This document shows positions 10,249 through 22,625 of a stretch of 64,000 bases of DNA, piece by piece. Below the pieces are notes generated by a model. The model was not told the DNA's origin, made no database searches, and saw only the letters and a program-made list of their open reading frames with translations. The stretch's first letter is position 1; each line of letters opens with the position of its first letter. This stretch comes from Dermatemys mawii (taxonomy: Eukaryota > Chordata > Testudines > Dermatemydidae). The stretch lies in the NCBI GenBank assembly GCA_007922305.1, contig ML677334.1, positions 16,686,344 to 16,750,343 of the forward strand, written 5' to 3'. The position numbers were made by a program, and so were the translations under genes.

Positions 10249-10805
10249 GTGCAACCTTGAGATCTCAGCTGTCCATCTTATCACTGGCCGAGAGATTGTG
10301 AAAACTCAGGAGGAGGCGACGTAAAAACAAAGAAGACATGCTGCACGAAATGTTGAAGCAGTCTGTGGCCAAGAATTGAAAGGTACAGAAGTGGAGGGAG
10401 AGCGAAAGGAGGATCCACCAGGAAAACGTGATGCACCAGCAGCCAAGCACGGATTAGCTGATTAGCATAATGGAGTGCCAAGCGGACTCTACCCAGGCGC
10501 TCGTCGCCATGCAGATGGAGCACTACTGTGCTCACCTCTCTCCCCTGCAGCTGTTGTCCCAAAACTCTTTCCCTTGTGCCCCCATGTCTCCTCCAACCCA
10601 CTTACCTTAACATTCGAGTTCTTACCACCCCCAGCTTCCTCCAACACCTGTAGCTTCACCACCCACCCATGAAAATTACGACCCTTATCTACTGCACTCA
10701 ATCCCCATCACCATGCCTTATAACCATCCTGAAGTGCAGCACTCAGTGCACAGCACTCTAGACAGGATTCCAGAGTATGATAGCAGGATATACTCAAGTC
10801 TGTGA
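10249..10805 (+). pseudogene. Harbinger SANT/Myb-like protein, exon 2 remnant
   Basis: It starts after a good acceptor (TTGCCTTTACAG). It includes the QADSTQALVAMQMEHYCAHL region near 10477-10536 and the run from HSIPITMPYNHPEVQH to RIPEYDSRIYSSL, with a TGA at 10803-10805. This Gln/Pro-rich and His-rich C-terminal tail is what I expect of the accessory protein of turtle Harbinger elements. At least one frameshift (the QADST part and the C-terminal part need a consistent frame with exon 1) and stops near 10321 and 10457 show decay. It ends about 230 bp from the end of the opposing transposase gene. Confidence 0.65.
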
Positions 10806-11034
10806 GTGAACCATACCCCACCTCACCCCCTTGCCCTTTTGGTATTTCTGTATTACTTTTTTTTTTTTTTTTAACAAATGAATTTTATTTTCAATAAATG
10901 GTTTTTTGACTTTGAAAATGTACTTTATTAGAGCATAAAGCAAAAGATACCTTAGCCCAGGAAAGCAACAAGCACTGCAAGTCAGTGAACCAAACACAGC
11001 CATTGCACTTCACTCCCGTGCAGAGCACCAGACA
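10806..11034. terminator. Convergent polyadenylation region between the two Harbinger genes
   Basis: The space between the two opposing stop regions holds AATAAA on the plus strand (10893-10898). Reversed AATAAA (TTTATT) lies at 10884-10889 and at 10924-10929 for the minus-strand transposase. A run of 16 T (10857-10872) lies just before. This is the expected shared 3' end for two converging transcripts. Confidence 0.6.
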
Positions 11035-12273
11035 TTACTGGTGGCTTTCATCCTCAAATTGTTCCCTCGAGGCATCCCTAATCCTTGCAGCCCCACGCTG
11101 GGCCCCTCTAATAGCCCTGCTCTCTGGTTGTGCAAATTCAGCCTCCAGGTGTTGAACCTCTGAGGCCCATGTCTGAGTGAAGCTTTCACCCTTCCCTTCA
11201 TAAATATTATGGAGGGTACAGCACGTAGATATAACCACAGGGATGCTGTCTTTGGCCAAGTCCAACTTCCCATACAGAGAGTGCCAGTGGCCCTTAAAAC
11301 TGCCAAAAGCGTACTGCACAGTCATTCAGCACTGGCTATAGTTGAACCGTTTCTTGCTGCTGTCCAGGCTCCCTACGTAGGGTTTCATGAGCCATGGCAT
11401 TAAAGGCTTAGTGCAGTCTCCAAGGATCACAATGGTCATTTCGACTTTCACCTTATGGTGATCCTCTGCTCTGGGAAGAACGTCCTGGCTTGCAGCTTCT
11501 TGAACAGGATGGTGTTCCGAAAGATGCATGCGTCATGCACTCTTCCAGGCCAGCCTGTGTTAATATCAATGAAACACCCAGGGTGATCCACAAGCGCCTG
11601 GAGAACCATAGAGAAATGCCCCTTTCGGTTAATGTATTCAAAGGCTAAGCGGTCTGGTGCCAGAATAGGAATATGCATCCCGTATATCACCCCTCCGCAG
11701 TTGAATAAACTCACTTGTGCAAAGCCAACCACACTGTCATGCACGTTACCCGGAGTCACGGTTCTTCTGAGCAGGATGCCATTAATGGCTGTACAAACTT
11801 GCGTCAACACGATTCCAATGATCACCTGTCTCACTCCAAACTGGTTAGCAACTGATCAGTAGCTGTCTGGAATTTCCAGCTTCCAGATTTCAGTAGCCAC
11901 CCACTTCTCCACTGGCAGGGCAGCTCTCAGTCTTATGTCCTTGTGCCGCAGGGTGGGGGCGAGTTCAGCACAGAGTCCCATGAAAGTGGCTTTTCTCATG
12001 CGAAAGTTCTGCAGCCACTGCTCATCATCCCAGACTTGCATGACAATGTGATCCCACCACTCAGTGCTCATTTCCCGAGCCCAGAAGTGGCATTCCACTG
12101 TGGAGAGCATGTCCATGAATGCCACAAGCAATCTTGTGTCATATGAGTTGCATGACACAATATCATCACTGGACTCCTCACTATCACTGTGGATCTTAGG
12201 GAGTAGCTCGAATGCTAAACGTGACATGTTAGCAAGACTCGTCATCATGTTCCTCAGCAGTTCAGGCTCCATT
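11035..12273 (-). pseudogene. PIF/Harbinger DDE transposase pseudogene (HARBI1-like, DDE_Tnp_4)
   Basis: The enzyme would cut and paste the transposon. The likely start is ATG at 12273-12271 (MEPELLRNMM); the N-terminal part reads to KLEIPDSY before an in-frame stop at about 11856. The DDE domain follows: INRKGHFSMVLQALVDH, then GWPGRVHDACIFRN, GDCTKPLMPWLMKPY, AFGSFKGHW and CCTLHN. The first catalytic Asp (normally IDGTHIPI) reads Y (VIYGMHIPI). The Asp of GDCTKPL is kept. The catalytic Glu (normally VECAFG) reads Q (VQYAFG). There is a frameshift near 11450-11470 and another stop near 11326. It is inactive. An upstream frame (12532-12254, MASAFVALEAALGAL) may be a 5' exon. Confidence 0.85.
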
Positions 12274-13646
12274 CCCTTAGACTGAAGGGGAAGGCAGAGT
12301 GCACCGCACAGAAACTGTTGAAAGATGGCACCAAATGTGGATGGAAACACAGGGATTGCTGGGATGTGAAGCGATGCATCAGGGGGATTGGGACAGGATC
12401 CAGAATGCCCCACACCCCACGCTCCCTTCCCACAAGCCACAATGTCAGAATGAGAAGAGGTGTTCTGTGGGCTAGCTGTCCATAATGCAATGCGCCCAAT
12501 GCCGCTTCAAGTGCCACAAATGCGCTTGCCATTGTCAGTGTGGACAGACTGGAGCACTTTTCCTGGTGCGCTCTCTGAAGGCTGGTTTAGCCCAAAGCGC
12601 TCCACTTCTGCAAGTGTAGCCAAGCCTAAGACAGATGCCAGGCTTTAGTTCAGAAAGTATCAAAAGATGCATTAGTATGTTTGGTTTGTCCTTTTATGCT
12701 CCACCGAGGAAGAAAGAGATGCCCTGAGACCTACCACTCTAAAAGGAAGAGTGTGATGCTGCTGAGTTCTGTTTGATTTGGAAGGATTTTGTGCTGGGTG
12801 AGGGGACTTCGAAGAGACCAGCTGGGGAAAACTAGTTTAAGGCCTGATCAGCTACAGCTGGATGTACATTTTCTGGAAGTGGCCCAAACATGAAATGTGA
12901 TCTGGCTGTAGGGCTGGGCCAGAAGCTGCATAATCAGAACAGCAGACACTAGGGGGTGCTAGAGTAGACGAACACCAGCCATGCCACATCCTGGCATAAA
13001 GAGGTGCTTCAGTGGAGAATTCCCCCATTACATATCTCCTGATACATATTTAAAATGACGTTCTTTGTCCCTTCCAAAGGGTTCACACATTGCTGGTGTC
13101 TAGAGAGTGGGACACTACAGATGATGGCATTTTAGACCAAGCTTTTTTCCATATTTTAAGGGAGCGACTTGTTCAGAAAATCGGCAGTTTCTACTTAAAA
13201 CAAAGTTCATGCTGGTAACAAGATACAGAAAAAGATTAAGTAGGTACAAGGTGCAAGTTTTAAAGAAGCTCATTAAAGCATTTATTCTGAAAACAAAATA
13301 TCACAAATACTGGTGGGAATAAATGAACTCTGCAAACAGTGATAAGAAAAATGATACAGTAGGTCAGATTTAAGGGTTATTAACCTAGAAAATGTTTTAT
13401 TACGCAAACAAACATTTTAGCAATTGTAATAGCTCGCATAATCATTGTGTAGGTCAAAACTGGCACCTCAGTTAATGGGTTGCCTCAAGAAAGGAGGCTG
13501 TGGAGATGTGTTCAGATATCAGTGGTTGTGGATGAAAAAAGTGAAATTTTAAGCCACCGCACTGATCTTGAGAATTGATATCATTGAGAACATCATCCTG
13601 AGTGCCTACTACAACTGAATGGACCTCTAATGGGACAGAATGCACA

Positions 13647-13720
13647 GGGTCAGATCCTCAGCTCGTGTAATGAAGTCAGTGAAGCTAGGCCAATTTATAC
13701 TAGCTATGAGGATCTGTCCA
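13647..13720. repeat. Short near-palindromic dispersed repeat
   Basis: GGTCAGATCCTCAGCTCGTG, a core AATGAAGTCAGTGAAGCTAG, then ATTTATACTAGCTATGAGGA form two inverted arms around a decayed core. Same class as 20577-20660. Confidence 0.6.
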
Positions 13721-16309
13721 ATAATTCTTTGAATCTCGTTTGCATAGTAGCACAATTTATTATTATGTATTTTATGTACTAAAGAAAAATGAGATTGCTT
13801 TCATGGTCCCATTCATCCAGTCAAGGGGTTGAAATAATACCAAGTCACTTCTGTGATCAATCACAACTAATTCTACACAGTTTGAATTTTGAAAACTGAG
13901 GACTGATGTGCAGCAAACTTGAGAAATAATCCCCCTGTGTGCCCCGCCCCCCTCCAAATCCAGTAAATTCCAATAAAAAACACAAGGCCATTGCAAACCT
14001 AAAAGCTACATTTGTCAAATGAATTATTTGCTGCAAATCATTTGCTCAGCTGTGTTCGCAATAAAATTCACTTTGCTTCAGGTTTCTTTCCTTAGTTTAA
14101 CATGTAAAGGAGCCCAAGTTTAGAGTACGGTTAGATGGACTTTTGATACCAAGAAATATATGATTTTGTGAGGAAATCATGCAAAATTCTGAAGTTGTGA
14201 CTGAGTTTTGCTTTGAACAAATTAGCAGATTGAAAGCAGAAAAAAACTTTATAGAACGTTCTGGAAACTGAGACCAGGGTGCTTCATATAAACTCTATTA
14301 AACAACTGAGTATCCACTAATAATTTCACCCTTGTTATTCATGTAAAGAAGGTTTTCTCAACCTTTCTCTACAAGTGCCAGTATAACTAGCAACATTTTC
14401 TAGGAGTGATCCCCCCATTTCTACAGTCCTTTGTGGTTATGTCCCTTAATCTTTTTGTAGCCATTGTAACAGTTAGAAATTACAACACACCTGTATTTCA
14501 TTGTAAATCTTTGTTTCTGTGATTTCTAAAATAAAATCTTTAAAAGATTTATCAGATAAAGTTTACAATGGAATCATGTTCCATAGATATCATATTTAGG
14601 GTTCTACCTTCTGCCCATCAGTGTATATAGGCACATCCACAATTCTGTAACTTGCAACACCAATTGTATTCATTGCAGAATATCCACGTGAAATATTACA
14701 TGTAGATTTTTTATGATTAACAATGAAACCATCACATTTATATCACTTATCCTCACAATTTTGTTACTGTCCACAGTTATCAAAATACCAAAGAAATAAA
14801 AATGCAATCTTTGTTTTTAAAAATCATTTTTTTCTGAGAAAATAAAACAATACTACTCTGTATGGGTGAGGGTCCACAAAAAGCATGCTACTTTTGCCTT
14901 AATAGTAATAGCAGCATGTGTGCATCTAGCACTTCGTTGAATATTTGCAGTGAATGATATACCTTGTTGTTTTCTTTCATAAAAAAGAATAAGTCCAGGA
15001 TAGTGATTGTTCTTGTTTTCATGAGGGGAGAAAACATTAGCTAGAGGCGGCTTCCAGCTGTCCTCCTTCAAGTAAACTAAAGCAGAAAACCACATTTCAA
15101 ACTGTATGTTAAGGAAAAAGCTATAAGGTGTTCTAGAACCTCACGCACCATGAGTATTCAGACCATAAAGACGAACTTGTCCTCCTGCATGGAGAAGCAC
15201 TCAGTAAGTCAAGTGCTCCTCATTAGTTGATCAAATTCATAGTTGTTTCCTATTCATGGATTCACCTTTATCAACATAAGTAGAAAACCAGAAACGTATT
15301 TTGTTGCTGTTGAACCAAACAGAGATTACTTTTGGAGCTGTTCTTACAAATTGCTGAGCCCTTCTGGGAAGTAATCTGTGCGTCAAAATTATATTGATGC
15401 TAATGGCAATTGAGGATGTTGAGTAAAGCAGGGAAACTGAATGCAGTTTTTTTTCCTGCAAATATTTGTCCCCATTATTAAATGAATCCACTTCATCCCT
15501 ATTTGCCTCTTCTGAGTTCACTTTCCACAAACATTGGAATGATCGAGTTTATTGGTACAAATGTCTGAGGGAAATGAATTCCAGTATTCATGCTTGAAGT
15601 ATTTACATGTTCATCCACCCAGGAAATAGAAATAATACTATATTATTCTGGTGACCTATATGGCTAATCACAGTTATTCAACAAGGTGCAATGCAGAAAC
15701 ACATAATAGATTTATCCAGTACATAAGTCACACTGTCCCTTGTGGGAATTGAAGGTAAGTCCCTAATCTTCAGTTACCCCATCGATAAAATGAACAAATT
15801 GACTCTTAGCTGTTTGGCTAATGAATGTGGAAAACAGCTGGTGAAAAGAGCTATACTAGGTCTATCAGACTGCATGAGCTGAAACTGAGCAGTTTGTATT
15901 TATTTCAGATTCCCCACCAACACCTTTCACCATTTGGACAGGTCTCTCACTGCCACCCTTTCATAATCCACCCAGAGGTCATGAGCTGCAGGGGAAGAAA
16001 GGATGATGCAAAGTATAATCTTGTTTTGCAAATGCATGTTGGTTAAAAGAATGAGAAAACGTTTGACTTATCACATGCTGGTTTTTTCTGTTTGGGGTTT
16101 TTTTATTTGCATTTCCGCTAACTATGCAGGACAAAGAAAAGTCCCATAGATTCTGCTCTGTTTAGACATCTCTTTCTGCTCTTTAATCCATATAAGAAGA
16201 GGCAGTAAAATCACACATTTGCATTCCTTCTATGAAGTAGACATAATGAACTCCACATAAGAAACACATAATGTAGTTAGTATAATTTGGGGCTATGTAT
16301 TCATTGGCT

Positions 16310-16400
16310 TATCCTGATTTTACATCAGTATAACTCCATTCACTTCAGGGAAATTGCTCTTGATTTACACTGGTATAAATTAGATCAGAATCAGACCCTT
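16310..16400. repeat. Short near-palindromic dispersed repeat, TTACAC subtype
   Basis: The order is TGATTTTACATCAGTATAAC, TCCATTCACTTCAGGGA, TTGATTTACACTGGTATAAA and AGATCAGAATCAGACCC. The two TTTACA...TATAA arms flank the core. The copy at 47215-47300 ends in the same GATCAGAATCTGACCC tail. Confidence 0.65.
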
Positions 16401-17189
16401 TCTCTTTTTAGGAGAGCTAGGCCAGTTAAGGCTATTTGCACTTATGTAGTTACTATATTTAACCTCTCCTTCTGAAGATGATATAGCTGTGGACTTGGCT
16501 TTTACAGTAAGATGCACAATTTGGAATTGAAATTCAGCATGTTGTATAGCAGGAATAAAAAGTATCTATTGAAAGAAAAGACAGAGTAAAATTCCTATCC
16601 ATTGCTGTAAAAAGAAAATCAATGTGAAACCCATCTGTCTGTTTACCATGCTGAACACTGCATCCCAGTCTGCCTTTTCCTCTATCTATTTAGATTGCCA
16701 GCTTTTTAAGATAAGGGACTACCTTTTGTTGTGTGTTTGTACAGTACTTGGTACAATGGGGTCCTGATCCTGACTAAAGCCTCTAGGTGCTAACAGATAC
16801 CAATACGAAAATAATAATGGGGGCCCTGAAGGTCTGAGAACTTTTTTTACTGTTCCCCTTTTTCTCTGTCATATAATACTTTGTTCAATTTTTGCATGCT
16901 TTGAAATTCCCCCCTGAACTAGTGCAACCAAATCCATTAAAAGTTCCACTCCAACACCACCAGTCTAAAGAGACCACAATGTGACTGTAAAATTGCCTTT
17001 GATCCTTCCACTTTGTAATAAGCCCAAAATATACCTTTTCTCAGCTACTAAATATCCCAGATGTCCCTCTTACTCCAGCCTACTTCATCCTCCTCCAACA
17101 TCCAACTCTTCCAGAGCCCCTCTAGTAAAGTGACAATCCTATAAATGCTTTTACACCTTACCCCAGCAAATCCACCCTTTCCAGGATAA

Positions 17190-17421
17190 AGACTTGTGTA
17201 TTGCACATCCCAGAGTGACGTGATTATACTGACCTAGCTCCCAGTATAGGCAGCGCTATGTCAATGGGAGGGCTTCTCACATCAACATAGCTACTGCCTC
17301 TTGAGGAGACAACATACTTATTCTGATGAGTGAATCCCTCCCATTGGCGTAGGTAGTGTCTTCACTAAGCACCACAGAGACACAGCTGAACCAATTCCTG
17401 TCTGTAAGTGTAGACAAGCCC
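17190..17421. mobile_element. Harbinger-like MITE
   Basis: The right end reads GTAAGTGTAGACAAGCCC, the reverse of the GGGCTTGTCTACACT type of terminus seen in this superfamily. The left end (AGACTTGTGTATTGCAC) is a worn partner. Internally, CAGCGCTATGTCAATGGGAG and CCCTCCCATTGGCGTAGGTAG are inverted arms, giving a hairpin. It has no coding capacity. The target duplication is not clear (TAA against TTG). Confidence 0.65.
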
Positions 17422-19751
17422 TTGGATTAGAAACCTAGGGCCAAAGTGGTGTAGACAGCAGAGTCCAAATGACCCTTTCATTACTAGGATAGTAGGCTCT
17501 GTGGGGGCAGGTTGAGTGAGATTGACAGGATATAGTAGGGAAAAATGATACTGTTGTGTGGATGGAGAAATATGGTTTACAATGTCATCAGTTTGTCAGT
17601 TTTATAAGCCCAACTTACACATCCATAATAAAAATATTGACCTATTTCTGACCGTAGTGTGTCTGTCTACGGTCTGACTGACTTCAGGCCTGTTGATTTT
17701 ATATTGGAAGTCCGTGGAATGAAAAAACAAGATGCTTTTTCATTTCTCTCTATTCCTGCATTCAATTTCTCAGGGGTTTGGTGTATGCAGAGGAAGCAAA
17801 CATCTTGTTCTCCAAACCATTATGGTATGCATAGTGGACACATATACACTGCACTCTCTCATGTATTTGTTAATATTTATTTGCCTTGCACTAGCACCTA
17901 GGAGTCCTAGTATTGGAAAAAGACTCCACTTTCTAGGTGTTCTCCAAACACAGAATAAAAAGATGGTCTCTGCTCTAAAGAGCTTAAAGGTACTTTACTT
18001 TTGTTCCCTATTGTTTTCCTTAAAGTAACATAAATCATTCTGACTGAAAATAATACAGTGGCTCTCTGTGTATGAAAATAACAGCAAGGCGCAGAGTTGA
18101 AAAATGTGGCAATGAAAGGCAATGGTATCATGTCATTGCCTTCAGCTCACCTCTGCTCTCATGCCTTTTTGTGACAAAAACACATGTGCTCTGCAAGCCC
18201 CCACCCCGTCCTCTCACAGCTATTTTATAATAGGCAGGATTTACCAATGATTAGCCAGTTAACATTTTGGAAACTTAGCCTGAAGGTAAAAAATAGAAAG
18301 AATTGCCTGAAGTTCACTGTGGAGGCTCTGTTGAGAACACAACACACAGGAGGGAAAACCTATTGAGCAATTTTAAGTGTTATTTTTCAAGTTCATTAAT
18401 AAATGTAGAGAATTTTAAAAAGGGAATTATGCTTCCTGAAGTCCTGAGGGATTTTACTGTCAACTGTCTGAAAACTATCATTTTTTTAGATAAGCCAATT
18501 AAAAGGAAATAAGGCTTTTGTATCATACTGAGAGTACTAAACAGGGATTTTGAAAGGATCTGTTTCTGTTTAATAGTTTAATAAGATTTTCCGTTTTTGT
18601 ATTCTGACAATGAGCAATTGACAAGCGAAATCTCTTATTTAATTTAAATTAGACTCAAGTAATTTGTGGAATCGAGTCACTGACATTATTTGAGAGCATA
18701 AAGGGGAAAGGATCCCCTCTTGCTGTAGTAGTTTTCCAAAGGAAAACTATTTTGGTTATGGCATGAAGTGGAGATTCATGGTTCAAAGTAAGGTTGATAA
18801 GCAGACATGGAGGAATCTAAATTAAAGCCATCAGCCATGGTACCAATCCAGCCTCCATTGTGATCGGTGGAAAGGACATAGTCGCCCCTTTCTTCTGGTC
18901 ACCTGGAGGTGATGGGTCAGCATCCCCACGCTGACCTGGGTATGAAGTTGCTGCAGCAAGTCACTCTCTGGCGGTCCAGCCCTTAAAGGGGCACACACCT
19001 TTCCAAAAAGCCAGACAACAACCCCCACCAGTTAATGTATGGTGAGAGAATTGCATTCTAAGAGAGTTGCAAAAGCCATGCTGGGGAAGTCTGGTGGGGG
19101 AATTAGAGCTGCTCACATTGTTTTTGTTGGAACGTTTTTTGTGGTTTTTTTGGTCTTGCTTAGCCCTTTTGACTAAAGTAGAAATGTCTGTGTAAATGCA
19201 AGCTTTTTCAGTAATTATTTTTTAATTAAAATACAAACATTTCTAGCAAAAATGGCTTTTGTAAACCAAAATATTAACCTCTTTAAAATACGTTAAGTGC
19301 GAACTATTCAGGTGTCTCAGCTCTAGTGACTTCTGGATGGTGTAAACTGTGCAAGGTGCACAGGATAGTCTCTTAGTGATGTATCTTTAGATGCTCTCCA
19401 AACAAGGAGGGCAAAAATCCTCTTTCCCCACCCTTGTAAGGCTGACTGCAGAGGACCTCCGTTCTAAGGATGTGGGACTGCGATGGTATTCAGATGGTGT
19501 CTAGCTAAATAGTTCCAAATTATAGAGTATTTAAAACAAGAGTAAAGCTCCTTTTATACGGATTTAGTTATTTTCCTACTCTCCCTCCGCCCTCCCCACC
19601 CTCAGTTAAACATACAGCTTTAGAAAATTCCATTACAGAATAAGACCTTTGTTAATGGAATATTAAGCTTGCCTGGTTAAGCAACCACAATTAAAGATAT
19701 GCCACAGATAAGGTTTCTGTCTCTTTACCTTTTTTTGTATGCATTATGACA

Positions 19752-19805
19752 CAGGGCCAGACCCTTAGTATAGTGGCATAGCTTTGTTGACTTCACTGAC
19801 TCTTT
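19752..19805. repeat. Partial near-palindromic dispersed repeat
   Basis: CAGGGCCAGACCCTTAGTAT leads into GGCATAGCTTTGTTGACTTC, matching the reversed half of the class. The second arm is missing. Confidence 0.45.
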
Positions 19806-20060
19806 TCCACATATACAAGCTGAAATTCTAGCTAGTGGCTGTTAATTACATGATCACAAACTATTTCTCAAATAATACAATAGACTATATCATGCACTTT
19901 TTACTATAAACTTTGCTGCATGTGTAGTATGCACTGCTTTGCATATAATGGACAAAGTGAGACAATGAAACATATTTATGTGAAAAATACATAGTAAAGC
20001 ATATTTACACACCACATTACAGATGCAGTATAAAGTACAGAATAATAGTGAAAATAGTCA

Positions 20061-20074
20061 TATATATATATATA
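20061..20074. repeat. (TA)n simple repeat
   Basis: Seven TA units in AT-rich DNA. Confidence 0.8.
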
Positions 20075-20576
20075 AACCCTAAGGACTTATTCTTATGAGT
20101 CCATATACATATGAGTAATTTTAGTATGTAAGTTGTACATCACTACAATAGCATAATGTGTAGTGAGTTATTGATATGCATAAATATGTAGTATTGGGCC
20201 ATATATTAGCTTTTAATTTGATGCTGTCGTTCAGTGCTTCAGCACCTAAACTGGATCTGGAAAATGTGCGCTCTTCTTGTGTGTGCATCTAAGTCATCTT
20301 CATAATTAACTGTCCTATGCTCTAAGCTGCACCGCATAAAGTTCATGTTGCTGAATGAAAATAAAATGAACTTATTAAAATCTATATATAAACAGAAAAG
20401 ACAATATATAAAAGCTCCAGGTCAATAGTAATACACTGGATCAGGATGACAAGGAAATCAGTGTGAATAAAAAAGAGATAGGATGCATGTATCAAACCTG
20501 AAGAAAACATGCCTCCTAATATATTGTATTATTTGAATAATAATATGCAACAATTAAATTAAAGACTGGGGGGTCA

Positions 20577-20660
20577 GATTGTTATCTGGTGCAAAACAGC
20601 ATTGCTCCAGTGAAGCCAATGGAGCTATGCTGATTGACACCAGCTGAGGATCTAGTCCTG
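20577..20660. repeat. Short near-palindromic dispersed repeat, well preserved
   Basis: GGTCAGATTGTTATCTGGTG is followed by the core TTGCTCCAGTGAAGCCAATG, then GAGCTATGCTGATTGACACC and AGCTGAGGATCTAGTCC. The two halves are inverted copies, so the strand can fold into a stem of roughly 80 bp with mismatches. It serves as the clearest example of the class in this window. Confidence 0.7.
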
Positions 20661-20754
20661 TTGACCACAGTTGCTCTCAGTTAGAACTCTTTTCTACTGA
20701 CTTTACTGGAGTTACCCCAGATTTTCAGTAGTGTAAAGGAGAGCAGAACTTTTC

Positions 20755-21047
20755 CTGGTCTACACTGGGTGCAAGAGAGCGGGGAGAAATCTAACTAAGT
20801 TATGCAACTTCAGCTATGTGAATAACGTAGCTGAAGTCGACATACTTAGATCTAATTGCTGTGGTGTCTTCACTGTGGTAAATCGACTGCTGACACTCCC
20901 CCATTGACTCTACCTGTGCCTCTCACTCTCCCATTGATGAGAGTCAATGGGAGAGCACTTGGAAGTCCATTTATCGTGTCTACACTAGACGTGAAAAATT
21001 GAACCCCCGCTGGACTGATCGCTCTAGAGGAAAGTGTAGACATGTCC
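20755..21047. mobile_element. Harbinger-like MITE, older copy
   Basis: The termini contain GGTCTACACTGGGTG at the left and GGAAAGTGTAGACATGTCC at the right, inverted with respect to each other. Inside is a CTTCAGCTATGTGAATAACG...GTAGCTGAAG hairpin, the same module as in the MITE at 22626-22893. A second inverted pair is built on CCCATTGACTCT and AGAGTCAATGGG. No coding capacity. The borders are within a few bases. Confidence 0.7.
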
Positions 21048-22114
21048 AAAGAGAAGTAAGGTAGCGTTAGCATTGCATGTGCAACCTTAGCTTTGACATT
21101 TCCTGATTTAAAGTGTGCAATGTCAAGGTCAAATTCTGCCTTCAGTTACAGCAACTGATGGCAGATTTTAAATCCTTACAGTTTTATTCAGTATTCTGTC
21201 CCATTAAAGGAATATTTAATGCCGTTTTCATCGTCCTCTTCCCTTGGATGCTAGACATCAGTACATTGGATCCTATGTTTTTGTTATTCTTCTCTATAAT
21301 TCTAGTTCCTATATGTCTTTTTCATGCCCCCCCTGCCCCCCAAATACAGGGACAACTTCACTTTGAGTAATGGAGCAGTGGAAATTAAATGAGTTTACAT
21401 GTAGTCCAATGAACTCAGTATACAGCTCATCTTGTAACTATACTTAATCTAAATAACCCTTTTTATGCTCTGTTGGAATGGCATTTTCAAAAGGCTATAT
21501 AGTAGTAAATGAGTGTATATGTCAGGAAGGATTTGCTAGACAAATCAAATCTTCCTGGCAAGTACATCTCTTCATTACTATTTACTACACATCCGAGTTT
21601 GAAGGACAATTTTTGTGATCGGACCATTAACGTTTACTGTCATTTTGGCAGTGTCTTCCAACTTTTCTTTTGCTTTACCTCCTGTTTTATGTGTTTCAGA
21701 TTTTTCTTCTCAACAGAAGTTAGCTTTACAAGGAAGGATTATATCATCAATATGTTAACGAGAGATTTCCCCGCCCCCCTTCTAACTGACTTATTGCACA
21801 GAAGGTTCTTAAATAGAGAATAAAGGTTAAACAAAAGGTTCGTAAGTACAACATGAAAAAATTGAGTACAGTTGCTGCCTTTGTAAACAAAACAACACTA
21901 TGATAATATCTTGTGCCTCTTTATTTGAATTATTGCTGTTTGATTCCATGAATAAATATGTAATCTCTCTGAAAGTAAAACCAACCAAACAAATTTACCA
22001 AAATGGAGGTCTCCCTCTCTTCACTTTTCAACTATATCATGGCAATGGTGGCCATGAAATTATTCATGTACATGCTTGATATGAAACTTTCCATTAAAAG
22101 TTTTAAACAGAGAG
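21048..22114. other. Unrecognised non-coding stretch
   Basis: No repeat or coding exon recognised. The plus-strand frame of 104 codons at 21509-21823 is Phe/Leu-rich, lacks a domain and looks like chance in AT-rich DNA. Confidence 0.5.
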
Positions 22115-22190
22115 GGTGAGACCCTAGCCCCATTGAAGTTTAATGGCAAAATGCCCATTGACTTCCTTGAGGACAGGATTTTACCCAGAG
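22115..22190. repeat. Short near-palindromic dispersed repeat, second subtype
   Basis: GAGACCCTAGCCCCATTGAAG, a short ATGGCAAAATG spacer, and CCCATTGACTTCCTTGAGGA with an AGGATTTTACCC end. The half-sites face each other around the spacer. Confidence 0.6.
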
Positions 22191-22625
22191 ACCCTGGTTT
22201 AGGAAAACACATGAGGACTGGTCACAGCAATTCATCACTAAGTTTGAAGTTCCTTTATGGAGCAGAGCACCTGCACAAGGCCTGACTGAACTATTTCTGG
22301 GAGCACAAGTTCTATATGGACATGTTTCAGTACCTTTGGGCTAAGAATTAGCTCAGATAAAAATATGGTGTCCAAGCAAAGAGAGAGGAATGGGTAAAAG
22401 AGGAGAGCACAAGTCCACAGGTGAGCAAGCGGGGAGCAACGAGGCTTGGCCAGAAGCTTAGCACAGAGATATACCAAGGATAACAAACACGTGTGTGGGG
22501 TTTTGCTCTTTGCTGTTCAAGGACTTGTGAATATTTTGTAAATTATTCAGTCTCAAAAAATACTCTGAGTCTTTTCTAGGACAAAAAAACATCCATAGCA
22601 AATACCCCAAATCTGCTACCACTTA

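Larger units (their letters stand above)
9190..12626. mobile_element. PIF/Harbinger DNA transposon, left end missing
   Basis: The element carries the two genes typical of Harbinger transposons: a SANT/Myb-like DNA-binding protein (plus strand, 9186-9578 and 10249-10805) and a DDE transposase (minus strand, 12273-11035). They converge on a shared region with poly(A) signals. The right terminus ends in GTGTAGCCAAGCC at 12626, followed by TAA, the 3-bp target used by this superfamily. Its reverse complement, GGCTTGGCTACACTTGC, resembles the ends of the MITEs in this window. No matching left terminus is visible near 9190, where the SANT frame starts abruptly, so the left end appears lost. All genes in it are damaged. 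Confidence 0.8.
12627..17189. other. Mostly unique non-coding stretch
   Basis: The first three bases (TAA) are one side of the Harbinger target duplication. No coding exon is supported. Palindromic repeats lie at 13647-13720 and 16310-16400. A short MIR-like piece (CTTCAGTTACCCCATCGATAAAATG) lies at about 15768-15792. The rest shows nothing I recognise. Confidence 0.5.
17422..20576. other. Mostly unique non-coding stretch
   Basis: No coding sequence is supported. A partial palindromic repeat lies at 19752-19805. A short (TA)n run lies at 20061-20074. A moderately GC-rich patch at about 18830-19030 could be a repeat that I do not recognise. Confidence 0.5.
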
